Shown here piece by piece: positions 12,201 to 25,810 of a DNA stretch of 64,000 nt. The translations under genes were made by a program, and so were the position numbers. The first letter of the stretch is position 1. The number at the start of each line of letters is the position of its first letter. The notes under the pieces are model-generated. The model did no database searches and was not told where the DNA came from. It worked only from the letters and a program-made list of their open reading frames with translations. Source of the stretch: Pelargonium tetragonum (Eukaryota; Streptophyta; Magnoliopsida; Geraniales; Geraniaceae). The DNA is taken from NCBI GenBank assembly GCA_036897445.1, contig JAYMTL010000106.1, forward strand, positions 1 to 64,000, in the 5' to 3' direction.

Positions 12201-12719
12201 CACCCCATATGTACGCCAATTTTTATATAAATTACTAAGTAATTTAGCTTTTAGCAGGCTTTTATAAGATGGACAATCCCTTTTCCTTAGCTTTACAGGA
12301 ACCCCAGAGAGGTTAAGTATGTCTTAGTTAGGCTTCAAAAATCCTTATGTTGAGTTCCTGTAGTAGTTGTTAGGCGATCCGGCTTTTTTGCTTTTGGAAA
12401 AGAGTTAATTAATATAAGTTATTTTCACAAGCTTGTAATAATGCGCGAGGAGTTAATTATATGCTTTAGGAGCTGCGCCCTTCTTCTGCATCACAACGCT
12501 GGGATTTTCTTTCTCCGGCGGGATACAATAAATTGTAATTTTATATGCTTTCAAAGACCACTTCATCTACGGAATCCCTGTTGTTATACCCGTAAGTATC
12601 CCTTTTAAATTGAAATACTCACGCTGTTAACCGAAGTGCTGTAGAATGCATCTGGTCCAGTATCTTACTATTATCTTGCTTTTTATTAGGAATCCCCTTA
12701 TTTCGGAGTCCTTGTACTA
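6236..12719. other. Non-coding spacer downstream of the trnE-like gene
   Basis: I find no gene. The region is AT-rich with many G-run/C-run clusters (for example CCCGGG at 7611-7616, 8774-8779 and 11014-11019). Short open frames at 8159-8341, 8796-9029 and 10298-10634 show no recognisable protein and look like chance. Around 9120-9200 two T-loop-like words on the minus strand are not followed by a tRNA fold. Confidence 0.7.
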
Positions 12720-13850
12720 AGAAGAGGGTATCTAACAAAAATCTAATTAAAAGCTAGACTATCTAATACATTAATAGAACTCTTCCTAATTAACGTATAT
12801 AAATAGAAAATCAAGATAAAATAGAATTACTAGATGCTAATAAAAGAGTCCTTTTTGAATAAGTAAGACTAATTCCTATACTGCCTATTACTATCTATTA
12901 TTCAATAACTTTCCAATAACAAAGTCAAAAAGTATACTCAATACATAGACTACTTTAATTAGGTATACCTTTCTTCTAAAGGTCCTTACTACAAGAAAGA
13001 CATTAGCTACAGTAAAGGTAACGGCTAGAAAAAGAAGAATACATTGGGTACAGTAACTCCAAGAGCTATCTACCTTAAGAGGAGGGGTGTATAAAAGCTA
13101 CATTAAGAAAAGTCAAACAAGTCAGTAAGAAGTAGGTCAATACAAAAGCAAGCCAAATAAGTAAATAAAAAAGTTATAAGAAATTTAGTGCCTATAATGC
13201 GATTTTAAACTACTAGTAACATTAATTACATTACCTCACTATGTTCTGGTCGGTAACAAAAAAACTTTCCTATACCTCTAAGGCGCTAAGCCTCCCGTGT
13301 CAGTAATTGCAGAGTACAAGAGGGATCTTGTGCTATAATCTCCTATCTATAGAATGAAAGAACTACCATCTATTTTCTTTCTAATACTACTTATACAAAG
13401 TCAAAGTAGCACCTACAACTAATACATAATATTCATTTCTATATATTTTTTGGGTAAGTACATTGCAACAAGAATACAGTAAGTACAAAATAGGTACAGT
13501 AAGTCGTAGTAACACCGAGAAAAGACAAGTCTATCTCTATCCCTTAAGAGTCAGAGTATTCTAGCAGCGGGTAGTGTAAGAGTCTAAAGGTAGTGCACTA
13601 TTATTAAGTCAAGAGTAAGACTAAACAAGTGGTAAATAAGAAGTATATGCTAGGTGTGGGCAATAGCGTAAGTGTATCTAAAATGACTATAGAAATTATC
13701 CTTCCTCTCCCTTTATCTGCGAAAATCCTATGGATTATATAAAATGAGTATGAGTTTCCCCTTTTAAGGAGTACCCCTAAAATCTTGACAGTCCTGTAGT
13801 AAAGAATATAATTAACCCAAAGCAATTCTTATAAGCTCAAGCACTAGAAT
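12720..13850. other. Purine-rich compositional island
   Basis: Across about 1.1 kb the sequence texture changes. On the plus strand it is rich in A and G (about 72% purine in 13081-13140), full of AGTA, GTAA and CTA words, and mostly lacks the long T and G/C runs of the surrounding DNA. On the minus strand a 73-codon frame (13825-13604, TTG start) and other stretches read as hydrophobic peptides. Stops, mostly TAG, occur in all frames, and no family is recognisable. It may be inserted DNA or a long-decayed gene. The edges are estimated by eye. Confidence 0.35.
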
Positions 13851-16800
13851 AAGTTCTCAAAAAAGTTTTCTCTCAAAAGTGTAAATCCCTAAAGCTTTTT
13901 TAAGTGGCGAGGAAATTTGTGCATTCATTTTGTAAAGAAACAGGGCTACTCTCAATTCGAATCCAAGAAAAAAGGAGAGGGCCCGTGTACCTGACTCTTT
14001 GTTCGTGGAAAAACAGTTTTGAAGGAAAGATATATTAGGTACTCAGTTTTCTATAGCATAACCAAACCCCTCTTCAAAGCTTGTAAAATCCAGGAATCCA
14101 TAGTCAAGTCACGACTTAGAATCTTTTTGTCAGCCTTCTTTTAGTTAATTTAAATAATAGAATACCTTGACTTAGAAAAATTACAGTATGACTGTTCGAA
14201 TAGTCGCAGTCTCTTTTTTGACTTTGTTTACCTTTTTTATCATTTTATTTAAAAGAACTTGCCCTAAATATCGGGGTATCCCACTAACCAGCCTTTTCCC
14301 TATAGGGAGGGTAAGAATCCTGGAACAACTATTAGTATTAGAAAAATAAAGGAAACCCACTAAGTATTGATCGCAGCTTTGCTAACTTCGAAAAGGGGCC
14401 GTCTAATAACTAACCCTGTTCGTAATTGTGTTCCTCTGTTTCCGATTTCGGGTCTAGTTATAATAGGGTAAATAGTCAAAATTGAGTAAGCTAAATCAGG
14501 AATCTCTCTAACTAAGGTGTCTAATTCTAAAGACATTCCTACAAGTTTTTATAGGCGAGACCCTCTACTAGTGTAAGAGCATGTAGGTTACAAGGGTAAA
14601 AGCTTTCCTAATTCTGGGATTTTCATTTAAGAGGGAGGTACTTTTATCCTGTTGTAGAGTCTTCGGGATAGGGAGGTTTCTTACTAAAGAGAGATAGATT
14701 TCTTAGTTTGATTTACTTAGAATATTGGCTATCTTACTTTTTTGGCATAAACAGGATTCACCTTAATTAATTATTGAGAGAACTCGTTTTAATAAAAGAG
14801 CAAAGCTTTTTTAAATTTAAATATAAATAAAGAAACCCTTTTGAGTCCTCATAAATACAAGAGGAAGCCCCCTAATCTTTCTGGGAGCTGCTATTATAAC
14901 CTTGTAGTATGTTACTTTGCATGAGTACACACTCTATATTAACCCCTTACTTTACTTAAATTCCAGAGACTAAGAGTAAGTTTATCATTATGGAAAGATA
15001 CTTCAAAATTTTTTGCACAGAAAGTTTAGTTTAATTAGTAGCATCTATTTATCTGAGAATAAAGGTTTACTGCTAAATATTTACTAAGTTAAAGTACGAG
15101 TACTTGGGGAAAAGGTTCACATATCTTAATTCTTTATTTTACAGAGTTAATAACACTAATCGCTTACTTCTTGGCTACAACGTATATAAAACTTAGTCAT
15201 CCTTTCGTAAAAAACAAGAGGAGTTCCTTAATTAAAAAGGGGGTCCAGCTCTGAATAAATACGAACTAAGTTATAAGAGCTTAATTTCAGTTTTTAATCT
15301 ATGCAGCCTTAATCTAAGATTTTTTTCGAGAACTTAAAGTTAAGAAAATCAGCTCTTTAAATTAAACTGAGGACGAGATTATTAAAAAGGTTTAGAGAAG
15401 TTTAGGAGCAATTAAGAATTCCCAAAAACTAAGTAAGAAGATAGGAAGAAAAAATTCTTTAAACAAACTTTAAAGGGGTTTGGCCTGAGAAGAAATTTAC
15501 TTAAGGATTTTCGCTATATAAGGAATTTCACAATACCGATTAGCCCAGTATAACCCTTTAGAATTCTTTATACGAATGGGCTTTAATCTCGAACTAAACT
15601 AAACATTATACAATTTTACGAGTGCCCTTTGGCAATTCTTATAAAAAGGATAAAAATCCCGTACAATACAATATTAAAAGAAAGAGCATCGTGCTTATTT
15701 TCTCAAAAAGATTTAAGGCCCTTTTATGCGCTAAACTTGGGTTAACGCTTATGTATGATTCCTCCGTTTCCAAAATGCGGTTTTATCAAGAAATTATGTA
15801 CTATCAACAAATAAGAAATCCTAAAGCTTAAGAATTAATAAAACTATTGTGAAAAGAAGAAACTAAATTCTTTCAAGTCCTGGCTATATAATTCTTTTTC
15901 TGCACTTCACTTATAGAGACTTTGTTTTAGTATTAAGCTACAGCTACGCATTTTCCCCAGGGCATCTATTCCTCGTAAAGAGGTGCTTCTACAACCTAAA
16001 CAGCTATACTAAACTCTTAAAGGCAAGTTACTCCTCGAATTTACCCAATAGGTAGACTCCAAAACAGAGAACTTATACTAAAAGGGGGCCTTTAAGGCAT
16101 TATAATATAAAACTAGATGTTGGGGAAACAAAGTCAGTACACGAAAAAAAACTACCTGTTAAAGTACTTCCTAACCCCAGAAAAGGAAGAAACAAAAAGT
16201 CAAACTCAAGGGTTCTAACACAGCCTTGGGATGGTTAACTAGGGGCTCTATTGCTTTTGACGAGTTTTTTAATATAATATAAATTTATTAAAAAGACTTG
16301 GACGCATTAGGAAACCCATATGTCGTATGTCTATTAAGGTTGAAAAGAAAGATATTGGAAGTTGATTCCGGAATTTGAACCATGGGATATCTTGTAATTC
16401 AACGAGAGAGCACCAACTAAATTTATGTTTCAGGAACTGTATCAATATCAACACAAGATTGAGTGCTTCTGAATAGAGCTATTCCGAAGAAAAGTACTTT
16501 TTACTATTCTTATGCCCTTGGGATTTCTTCTGAAACTTAAGGAATTTTACAAAAAAGAACAAGTTTCTTTAGGTTTTTGCTCGGAACGGCAGGATAGGCG
16601 TTATTAGAACCTAAGAATTTCTGAGGCATAAGCAATAGACTTTTTTTTTGCAATTCCAACGTTTTAGCTTTCTAAATGAAAGTCTACAATTTTCGTACAA
16701 TATGGTTAGGCATCTTCCCTGGGATAAGATTAAAAACTCTTAAAAATTTCTATAATACCTAGAACTCGCTGGTAAATGTAAATCTAATCATCGAATACTC

Positions 16801-18344
16801 CTTTACTTCAATTTCCGAATTTGTTTTTGTCGGTAGAGTCTTTCAAGTCGTACGAAAGAAAAGGGGCACTCTATTTCCCTGCTTTAGTGATTTTATTACC
16901 GAGCTTCCTAATAGCGATAAAAGAACGTAGACTCATGCTATATCCAAGCAACAAGGCAAACCTCTTCATCAAAAAATAAGAACTTAGGAACCAGACCCAA
17001 CAAGACTGATAAGGGAACACTCTTAATCTAAGAACTCTTTTTCATGACTAAACTAAAAACCAAGACACCGCTGACTAAAAAAAAAATAGGAAGGGCAAAT
17101 ACTAGAATACGTCTACGAGGGGAAAAGATAGCCCTCCATTCCTCCCTTTGCTTCTTGAAAGATCCTAACCACTATAACCAAATATGCGTAAACCATTAAA
17201 ATTCCAGTTCTTTGCTAAAGTAAGTCCTATTTCAAAAAAATGCTTTAGCCAAGAAATTTGAGTTTGCTCATTTTCTTGGGTGAGGGAAATCCGCTTTTTG
17301 TATTTGTATATGTTTTTAGTACACTTTTCTACTTTAGAAATTACAAGCTCCTATATAGGGTTGGGTGAATTTCGAGCTGTAAAGAGTGACTATTATAACT
17401 TGGAATGAAAAGCATAAATTTGCAAATTCCGGTTCTTTAATACTGCGTGATATAAAGCGGGAGTCCTTGGAAAGTACTTTGTTAAAGTAAATTATCCCTA
17501 AAACTTAGTGTATTGCTTGCGAAAAGACCCAATTTCAAAGTAGCAACCTCCTTGCAAAAACTACCTGAAAGGAATGGGCTGGGGGAGCTTGTGATAATAA
17601 AAAAATAGCAGGAAGGCTTTCTAAATTATAGGGGACTCTACACGGCGAAGAGAAATAAGGATTCCTGGTAATTGCTGACAGAAGTATACCTGAGTTAGTT
17701 AGAAAAAGTCCGGGGCTTAGTATTTAGATTTTCTATACTATAAAAACTAGGATATCCTTTAAGAATTTTGGTGCTGTTCTCTATGAAATGCAATAATAGT
17801 TGAAGTCCTACGGGTACCTTGGGGTACAGGGGTTGCTAAGGTTAGATTAACTTAATAGCCAATCTTTTTCTTCCTAATCGGCTTTTTTGTAGCAGAGTAG
17901 CGAGCTACTACTATTTAGTGAGGGATAACGCGTATAAAAAATTCCTCATTTTGTTATTGTTATCTCAGACTGGGTATATTATCAATATATCTAGACAAAG
18001 CATAATGGGTGTAGGGAACCTTGACTTTATTTACATGTCATACAAAGAGGATAGAAGCCCGCCTTTTTCGAATAAGCTGGCTTAATAAAAATTGGATTTA
18101 TGTTTTCTTTTTTATAGGATGCTCCTTTCAAATGAGTTTTGACTTGAGTTTCGAGTTTCAATGTTGGAATAGGTATTGAATAAAACCAATAAGGATTGAC
18201 CTAAGTTCTAGGAAATTCCTGAACTTTAGAGTTCCTAGTTCTAGCAAAAGGGGAATTAGAATCACTTAAATAGATAACATTTAATAAGATAGAGATGAGT
18301 TTTCTCTTACTACTTCGAGAGGGAAGCTCCTCCCTTTTTCATTG
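13851..18344. other. Non-coding spacer upstream of trnK
   Basis: No gene is visible. It returns to the AT-rich, homopolymer-run texture of the background. It has a GGGCCC at 13979-13984 just after the island, and short frames at 15622-15831 and 16269-16454 that resemble nothing known. A minus-strand T-loop-like word near 16375 has no tRNA fold around it. Confidence 0.7.
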
Positions 18345-18417
18345 GGGTGTATAGCTCAGCTGGTAGAGCATTGGACTTTTAATCTAATGGCCGCAGGTTC
18401 AAATCCTGCTATACCCA
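18345..18417 (+). tRNA. trnK-UUU: tRNA-Lys (UUU), mitochondrial type
   Basis: This 73-nt gene forms a full cloverleaf for Lys codons. The acceptor GGGTGTA pairs with TATACCC (one G-U), the D-stem is GCTC/GAGC, and the anticodon stem TTGGA/TCTAA has one G-U around CTTTTAA (anticodon TTT). The T-arm GCAGG-TTCAAAT-CCTGC is perfect, and the discriminator is A. No CCA is encoded. The gene is uninterrupted, unlike plastid trnK-UUU, which carries the matK intron in most streptophytes. This supports a mitochondrial origin. It lies 31 nt upstream of trnS-UGA on the same strand, so the two are probably cotranscribed. Confidence 0.96.
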
Positions 18418-18448
18418 ATCTTTTTTGCTAGTAATGAAATTGATGTAT

Positions 18449-18533
18449 GGGTGGATGTCTGAGTGGTTTATAGAGTCGGTCTTGAAAACCGAAGTATTGC
18501 AAAATACCGGGAGTTCGAATCTCTCTCCACCCG
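18449..18533 (+). tRNA. trnS-UGA: tRNA-Ser (UGA), mitochondrial type
   Basis: This 85-nt class II tRNA has a long variable arm, as serine tRNAs do. The acceptor GGGTGGA pairs perfectly with TCCACCC, and the D-stem is the short TCT/AGA. The anticodon stem TCGGT/ACCGA holds CTTGAAA, giving TGA. The variable arm is the hairpin GTATT-GCAA-AATAC, with a shorter loop than I remember from flowering plants. The T-arm is GGGAG-TTCGAAT-CTCTC with one G-U, and the discriminator is G. CCA is not encoded. It would decode UCN serine codons in the mitochondrion. It is paired with trnK 31 nt upstream. Confidence 0.96.
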
Positions 18534-21429
18534 AAATAGAAGCCTTTTTCTTTACTTTTAGATAGACTATACTTTGAGTCATGGAAAAACTAAAAATGAT
18601 ATTGGAAATCCTGAAGAATAAGTCATAGAATTCTTGAAAAGTATACGCAAACCCTTATACTAGCAGTTAACCTTAAAAAATCCTATTTCCGAGAATTAAT
18701 TCCACCTTAAACTATAAAAAGCACTTGAACTTTGCTTGCAAGTTTTATTCTTCTGCATTTTTGAAACTCAGAAAGTTCCATAAAAGAGGTTTTTATCAAA
18801 AAAGGATTTGTTCCAGCAGTAAAACAGCACTTATAAAAGTATTCTAGAGAAGAAAGAATAACAGATTTAGCAGCACATAAAGAAGCGGGAGCTATCCTAT
18901 AGCCTTTGTTTCTCGAGTAAATCTCCCAAACGTGTTCTCGTATTGTGTGAATATCTTGACAAGGTTAATTCTTTTTCTAGAGCTATTTCCATGATAAGAG
19001 TGGGGCTCCCTTAGTTATTTATTTTCGGTCTCATATAATTAGATAGCGAGCCCTTTGTGTGTAATTTAGAAGTTCTTCTGATATTATAATATTATAAGAA
19101 TCCCTAAATTAGAGGTAAACAAACTGGAGTGAATAATCTTAATAAGGGAATTGCCTATTACTTACTAAGATAGAACTCTAACAATTATTAATAATTGAGA
19201 TAAAGAAGCTCACGGAACTCCTGAGTATTCTACTAGCATCTTAACTCTTACCTCTTTTACCTCCCTTAATCTTACATCTGGTCTACCTTATAGGAATTGA
19301 GGGCTGATTACAGGCTACTTCTTCACTTTAAAAATTTCTTTATCCAAGAATGCCTGGATTAGAATACCCTTTTAATCTTTCCTAAAGGATCCTGGTAAAA
19401 AGCACTAACTACCAAATATTCAGGAAAACCCTGCCCCAGTAAAGAGTCTCGATTTCACTTAGGTTAGGAAGCTGGCTGCATCAGATACTTTTTAAGAGTA
19501 TTAACTACTCTACTATAATAAGAAACCTGTGAAAATACAAAGCTCTTCATAGCGGTTTCAAGGTCTACGGAATTTTTTTAGAGAGCTTTTTTCTATATAA
19601 GTGTTTCCAGTTAGCCGATGCTTGCTTTTGTAAGAAAAGGGCTTTTTATCTTATTCAAGGACCCCTCTTCCCTTTTTAAGAAACAGCAAGAGTAGAAAGA
19701 AGGGCCCTTAATGTACTTTTTGTTACATTCTAGACTATGAAATGAGGAAATACGAAATTCTTGTGATCTGTATGCCAGTAATTTAGAATCTTTGTTTGTC
19801 TAATTAGTTTTTAACAGAAAAAAGCTCACTATTTGGAAGCATTTTACGAGGAACTTTTTACAAAAATTGACTTAAAATAGAAACTTATAAGGACGAACTC
19901 TTAAATATAGGCAATTTAAAAAGGAGCACGGGTGAACTAACGCGTACAAGTTTTGTCGACTAATAAACTATCACTGGCATAAGATTACCAGGACTCTCTG
20001 TGCAAACTAAAAGAGAGTTCTGCATAGAATAAATTCGTTGTTTTTGATTCGAATTTCTTGTTAAAATAAAAGCGTTTTAGTTACTTGTTCAGTAAAGCCC
20101 TCAAATTCAACAGCTTGTAGCAACCCGTTTTTTAACCAGATAAAGAAAATTCTATCTAAGTCATTTTGCTTTTCAAAGTTTGGTAGGTGTTAATGTGTCA
20201 AAATGCATAAAGTTATTGAAGATCCGCGCCATTTGTCCTGCGACGATTACTACTTACATCAAACTGCACATATATTTTTAGAGTAGGTACTAAAACCTTC
20301 CGCGCGGCGAATAGTTCCCTTTTTTAAGTAAAACGAATTAAGATAAGAGCGGGGACTCATTATGAAACCCATAAAAGAAAATCAGTCCAAAAGAATATAA
20401 GTATTACTCTACAAAAAACATGTGAATCTTTTGTAAATGCTAAATTTTTGTTTACAGAGAAAGCTTCTCCGATACTTCTAAAGGGAGTCGCTTTGTAAGT
20501 AGTTACGGATTATTTGAGTTTTTCGTTAATATACTCTAAAATTGCACCTGAGGAGATGCCTGGAATCCTCTAGGATTTATTATGCTGTAGAACTTTTAGT
20601 TGGACTTAGTAAGGGTTCTATCGGGTTCTTTTTAATGCTTCATGGTCTAGTTACTAAAACTTGAAATCAAGAGTCCTTTACAAGAGAGTGCTTAAGACCT
20701 TTTCTATTCCTCTTTTGGTAAATTAAAAAAATACAGGAACACCCCAAGATAGAAGCATACTTTATTATCTTTCTTTGCTACCTGAATTTTCCCAGACATA
20801 GGGATAACTGGGTCTTCCGGAGGGCTTTAGATACGCAGGATCCGGGCAAGTAATTCTTAACACAAATCAAGTACCTTAGATACTGGATATTTCTCGAACT
20901 TTATAGACTACTCGTGAGAAACTAAAAGGAGACTTTTTATCTACATAAAGAAGTGGTTGCCATCCGTTCTTCTTATGTTTCAGGAATAGTACTTTCACCG
21001 TAATATTTGAACTCAGGTAATTCCAGGAAATAGACACCCGTTTTAACGTGAAACAGGAGAAAATTAACAGAGGTACTATATGCACTATCTTACTATTAGA
21101 AAGATTATAGAATTGCTAGATTTGAGTAAAAGAGAGAATGAATTACTTTATATAAGTGATTTTCATCCCCTTGTTTCTTATTCATGCCTTGCAGAGCTTG
21201 CTTCTTACCTATAGCCCCCTACTTACCCCAGTATCTATCACAACTGTATAAGCTGTGAGCTCACTTACTAAGACTCAGAAAGATATCAACTTTTCTTAAT
21301 TGCCTTCCTAAACCGAGAACTTAGGCTTCTCCAGCATTCCTTGTTTAGACTTTACCCCGGATTCGTCTGCCCTTGTTAAGTCAAAACTTGCCCCTGGAAA
21401 ATGCTCTAATAACCAAGAAAAATCTACTC
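18534..21429. other. Non-coding spacer downstream of trnS
   Basis: I see no gene. The sequence is AT-rich background with a perfect AAGGGCCCTT palindrome at 19700-19709 and a small pyrimidine-rich stretch near 19200-19300. A 69-codon minus-strand frame at 20876-21085 resembles nothing I know. Confidence 0.7.
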
Positions 21430-22070
21430 TTATCGTAAGTAAAGTAAATAGTTTTAGGTATACCCACTTACACTAATAGGGACACAAACAAGTATTCTTT
21501 TTATTTTGACTTCTTAATGTTTTATTCTTCTTACTTGCTTTCTTATTCTTTCACTCTTCCTAGCTTTAGTCTTAACCTGCATACCTTTCTTTAGAGCTAA
21601 AACTTGTTTCTTAGTCTGCATACTACTCTTCTTCCTCTCTAAGTCTTTGCAGTAATCTTACTTCTTATAACCTATACAGCTTAAGGGAGATATAGTAAGG
21701 ATAGGGGGATTCTTATTCTTCTTATTGTAAGGAAATTCCCTAGTACTTTCATTAAGGATTTCCGGTTAAGAGATTAAGTTGCTGTTGGTTAAAAGGCATC
21801 CCTGTTCTATCTATATACTATAATAAGTTAACCTTCTTCGTTCCCCTTCAGCGCGTGTATCCTCGTTAGCGATAAACACATAACACACTGAGGTGTCTTA
21901 ACAACACAGACACTATCCCCCAAAACCCTATATCTATAAATAAGAAAAGTCTCCCTCGATAAGCGTATAGCCCCTCTGCCACGCTTCCTCTTCCTACAGC
22001 TGCTTCTAATAGCTCTTATAAAACAAGCTAAGAAGACCCGTGTAATTAGACAGCGGGCTTTCCTTAAATA
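21430..22070. other. Pyrimidine-rich compositional island
   Basis: On the plus strand this stretch is about 70% pyrimidine (21541-21660) and dominated by CTT and TTC words. Read on the minus strand, one frame yields a lysine- and arginine-rich peptide ending near 21508, interrupted upstream by TAA and TAG codons. Read on the plus strand, a different frame gives a hydrophobic peptide. Both readings follow from the base skew, so neither proves coding. No domain is recognisable. It resembles the island at 12.7-13.85 kb in opposite orientation, by texture only. The edges are approximate. Confidence 0.3.
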
Positions 22071-25000
22071 AGACTTGAATCTCGACTAAGATTAGCTAAA
22101 CACTGGGTCAATTTAGACCGGAAGAGTTCTGGTTAATGCTTTATAAAGTTTACAGAAATAATAGAGAGCTTGAATACTAGACTCAAATTTGTAGGAAAGG
22201 ATACTCTTTAGAGAATGCCCGAGATACTTAAATCTACTAACCCCGGGCTTACCGTGACCTCTCCCTTACTTTAGTTCTAAATTACGCGACATTAGGCTCC
22301 AGTAAGATGCTAAAGAACTCCTTCAGAGAGTCGCTTTAACTTTGCTTTGACCCGAAAATTTGAATAAGAAATACTAGGCAATCCTTGGTTGGGATTTTAA
22401 AGAATAAGACTTACAGGGGTACTCCACTCTTTTGTAAAAAGCATCCCGTGAGGTCTAGTTACTTAAGAAGCTATCTATACCCCAACTCCACTCAAGTGTT
22501 TACTAGTTATTACTTTAAACTTAGGCCTGTCTTTTGTAACTCCTTTTTTATATTATAATTGCTAGAGTACTCCCAATCCTATTTATAGGGATATTAAAAG
22601 CACCACCTCTAATAGCACAGCTTAGGTATGGGCCTTATGTGTATGATTTTTATACATTTCAAGAAATGACTCCGGAGGGCTAAACTTTAAGCTACTGTAG
22701 TGCGCCTCTCTGCATTCAAAGTCAAAGTGGGGTAATTCTTAATAAATGAGTAAGGATAAAAGAAACACAGCAATACTCGGAAAGGTCAGGTTCCCCAAGG
22801 AGGAGTCATTAGCTTTGATACTTAATAGGAGTAAGTATAACCCTTAATAAATAAGAGATATCCCCTTAAAGATTGCTAAAGCCTTCTTTTACTAAAACCG
22901 ACCCCTAATTCAAAGCATCTAAAGATATTAAGAGCACGTAAGAAAACTCTATTGGGTATATTAAGATTGTTCGGAGAAGTAAAGCTTAAACCGAATCTGG
23001 ATTCTTATATAAAATTATTTGTGTGAAATTAAAACTAAGGATCTAAAAAAGAAAGTTTAAGAATGTCAAAGGGCTCGTACTTAAAATTTTTCTTTTTGGG
23101 CTTGAACCATTTATGACAATGTTGTGCCACTTTTCTTTTCTATGAATATACCTTATAAATGAGTTAATTTATAATTGCAACGCAAGCATAAAGAAGGTCC
23201 TAATACTAATAATAGGGGATGGGATCCCGGCTATACAGCACAATAAAGGGACAAAGATCTCGTTAATAAATATGAAAGCGGTTAACCTTAATTTATAGAA
23301 TATGCAAAATATTAAGAGTAAAATGAAGACTATAAGATATATAATTTTTGAGCTACTGCCCCCAAGTTCCTTAAATTTTTGTCAAAATCAAGTAGAAGAC
23401 ATAACTTAACAGAAGCTTATAAGATACCTTAGAGGACTACCCAGCAATCTCTCTTATTACTTTTGAAGTCATTTCAGTATTATAATCTATCTTGCTTATT
23501 AAAGTTAGAACTGAGAGGGAGGCTGCTAATTTAAAGTCTAGGGACCAAACTCTTAAATCTTTCTTTGCTTTTATCGATAGGGAGCGTAGGGCCTTTTTAT
23601 TTTATAGGGAATAGAGTCAAAACTTCGACTGCAGTGTTAACGGAGGTAATGTAATTAGGGATAGTCTATTTATAGTATATGGATACCTTACACCCTGACC
23701 TTGACTTTGTTGCTTCTTTGTTTTTATATTTCTATTGTTCTATCGACTTACCGGACTCTGTTGTTAAAGACTTACTTGACCTGCTCTTGTATGAGCTATA
23801 CCTCCAGTCTGTATCTGCATAACTTTCTTATAGGCTCCACGGGTTTATGAAGCAGAATTCCTGAAAATCTTCCCAGTCCACTTTTTGAAGCGAGCTCTAC
23901 CCCTCTGTCAGGAATTTCGGAAAGTAGGGTAAGCCGTTATAAAGAGCCGTAATCTTAGGAGTTGAAGTGCAGCTATTCTTAGTTTCAATATTTCTTTGTA
24001 GCTCTCACTTTTTAGGAAGATACTAAGGAGATAAACTTTCTGAATAGACAGGTATCTTTAGATAATGGTTATTTTAATAAAAGCCTTAAAATGAAAGCGC
24101 GAATAGCGTAAAATTTTATAATTATAAAATGTATATTCTGTAATTATATTACGGAGGGGGTTCCTTCTAATGAACTCAAGTTTCTAAAAAGATAACGTGT
24201 AAACGGAGTATTGTAAACTAATTGCGTGTAATAAATTATAGAAATATAGAGATAAATAAAATGGATTCTAAAAATAGGGCTCAGGAAGGAAGTTTTAAGA
24301 CTTTTGGCTCTAGCTTTTGTCGTATTAACAAGAGTTCTTCTTAGTAAACTCTGGGATTTTTAGAATTTCTTTCCTTAAGTGCCTGGTTCGAATAACCCGA
24401 GATTCGCTGCATACTGATAATAACCCTTAACTTTTTTAACCTGAGATTGAAACCTAATAAAATTGAAATGTAGTAGAGCCCAAGAAAATTGACTTGAAAA
24501 GGGACTTCTTCCTAACCTCCCAAAGCTTGTTTACTCTATAATGATAAAAACAGGGAACAAGAGGCGAGCTTGCTTGGACCAATAGAACTACCTAAACAAC
24601 TTTATAGTTTAGGTTGATGAACTCCCCTAAGACCCCCTAATTACAGTATTACAGTAAACTAACACTATGTCCTATAACTTTCTATACCTTTTCTTAACTA
24701 GGAATAACTTGTAGGAATAAAATAATACAAAACTAGTTGTACTTAAGATACAGTTAACTAAACCTAAGCCCCTCCCTAAAAAAAGTAAGCTATTCAAAAA
24801 TATATAAATATTGATGATAAAGAGGCAAAACACAGAAAAATGAGGTACCTAGAGGAGTTAGGTATTGTTCTCTTTATAAAATAGATCATTTTGAAAACTC
24901 GATTTTAACAAAACTGAGATGGCGGGGTCCTTTAGGAGAAGAGTTATAACCTCAACGAAAATCTTTATATAAAAGGAATGCTTCTCAAAGTAAAGCACTC

Positions 25001-25810
25001 TCTTAGACTTTTTCTAAAACTGCTAAGTATTTATAATTATAAGAAACCTTGTATTGATCCATAAGTTAACGAGGGCTTTTCTAATTTCACATTTCATAGT
25101 ATGCTTTAGATTAAAAAGGGTAGTGTTTCCTTTGGGATTCTGGTAATACTGAATCGAATTTACCCGTTTAAAGTATTTACATAAAAAGGAAATTTTAGAT
25201 TATAGGATTAAGTAATTTAGAACGTTAAAGTTTTTGAAGAGGGAACCCTTATTTGTTTCTTACTTTTCTCGGGTATAGTATCTTAAATTTAAGTTAAAGT
25301 TAAGAGTTGTAAAAACGGGTTTCCCGGTTTAGCTCCTCAGATAGCAGATACCTAAGAAAGGGTAAGGGTTATTTGAGTCTAGTAGTCATTCTCGGGTATT
25401 TCTGCGAGGTCTGTTTAATTTAATAAGGGGAATCCCGGCTGTATACAAGTGAAACTGGGGTAGATTCTTTTTCTCTAAAAGCTGCATAGGATTCTTTCCT
25501 TTTCTAATCTGGACCGGGTAAAGGGTTGAGAAAGCTAAAATATCTTATCTTCTGCTGTCCCCTCAGGTAAGATAGCCCAAAGCTTAATAAAAGGACTTCC
25601 TTAAGAGAAGGCTGGGTTATGGCAGAGTTTTGAGGTAAAAGCCAAGGGTTTCTATCCTATTTATCTTTATACAGAAAGCTACTAAAACAAGGGCTCATAA
25701 GATAAGGTATTACAAGTAAAAGTACTATACCTGGATTGGGAGCTCAGGAACGTGAAAGCAAGACCCCTTTCTTCCTTAAATTTTATTCCCTTGAAAACAA
25801 AAGAAATTCG
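22071..25810. other. Non-coding spacer
   Basis: No gene is visible. It holds CCCGGG at 22242-22247, a pyrimidine-rich patch around 23690-23850, and a perfect 18-bp AT palindrome at 24113-24130. A word like GGTTCGAAT near 24385 has no surrounding tRNA fold. Confidence 0.7.
24113..24130. repeat. Perfect 18-bp AT palindrome
   Basis: ATTTTATAATTATAAAAT is identical to its reverse complement. It is followed within 60 bases by a run of G (ACGGAGGGGGTTCC). It could extrude as a weak hairpin, but AT-only palindromes of this size are not surprising in such AT-rich DNA. Confidence 0.5.

Noticed and set aside
16340-16420. Minus-strand word GGTTCAAATTCC with an upstream GTTGGTGCTC, and a peptide FKFRNQL recalling atp8
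   Set aside because: The T-stem does not pair, and the peptide likeness covers only about six residues.
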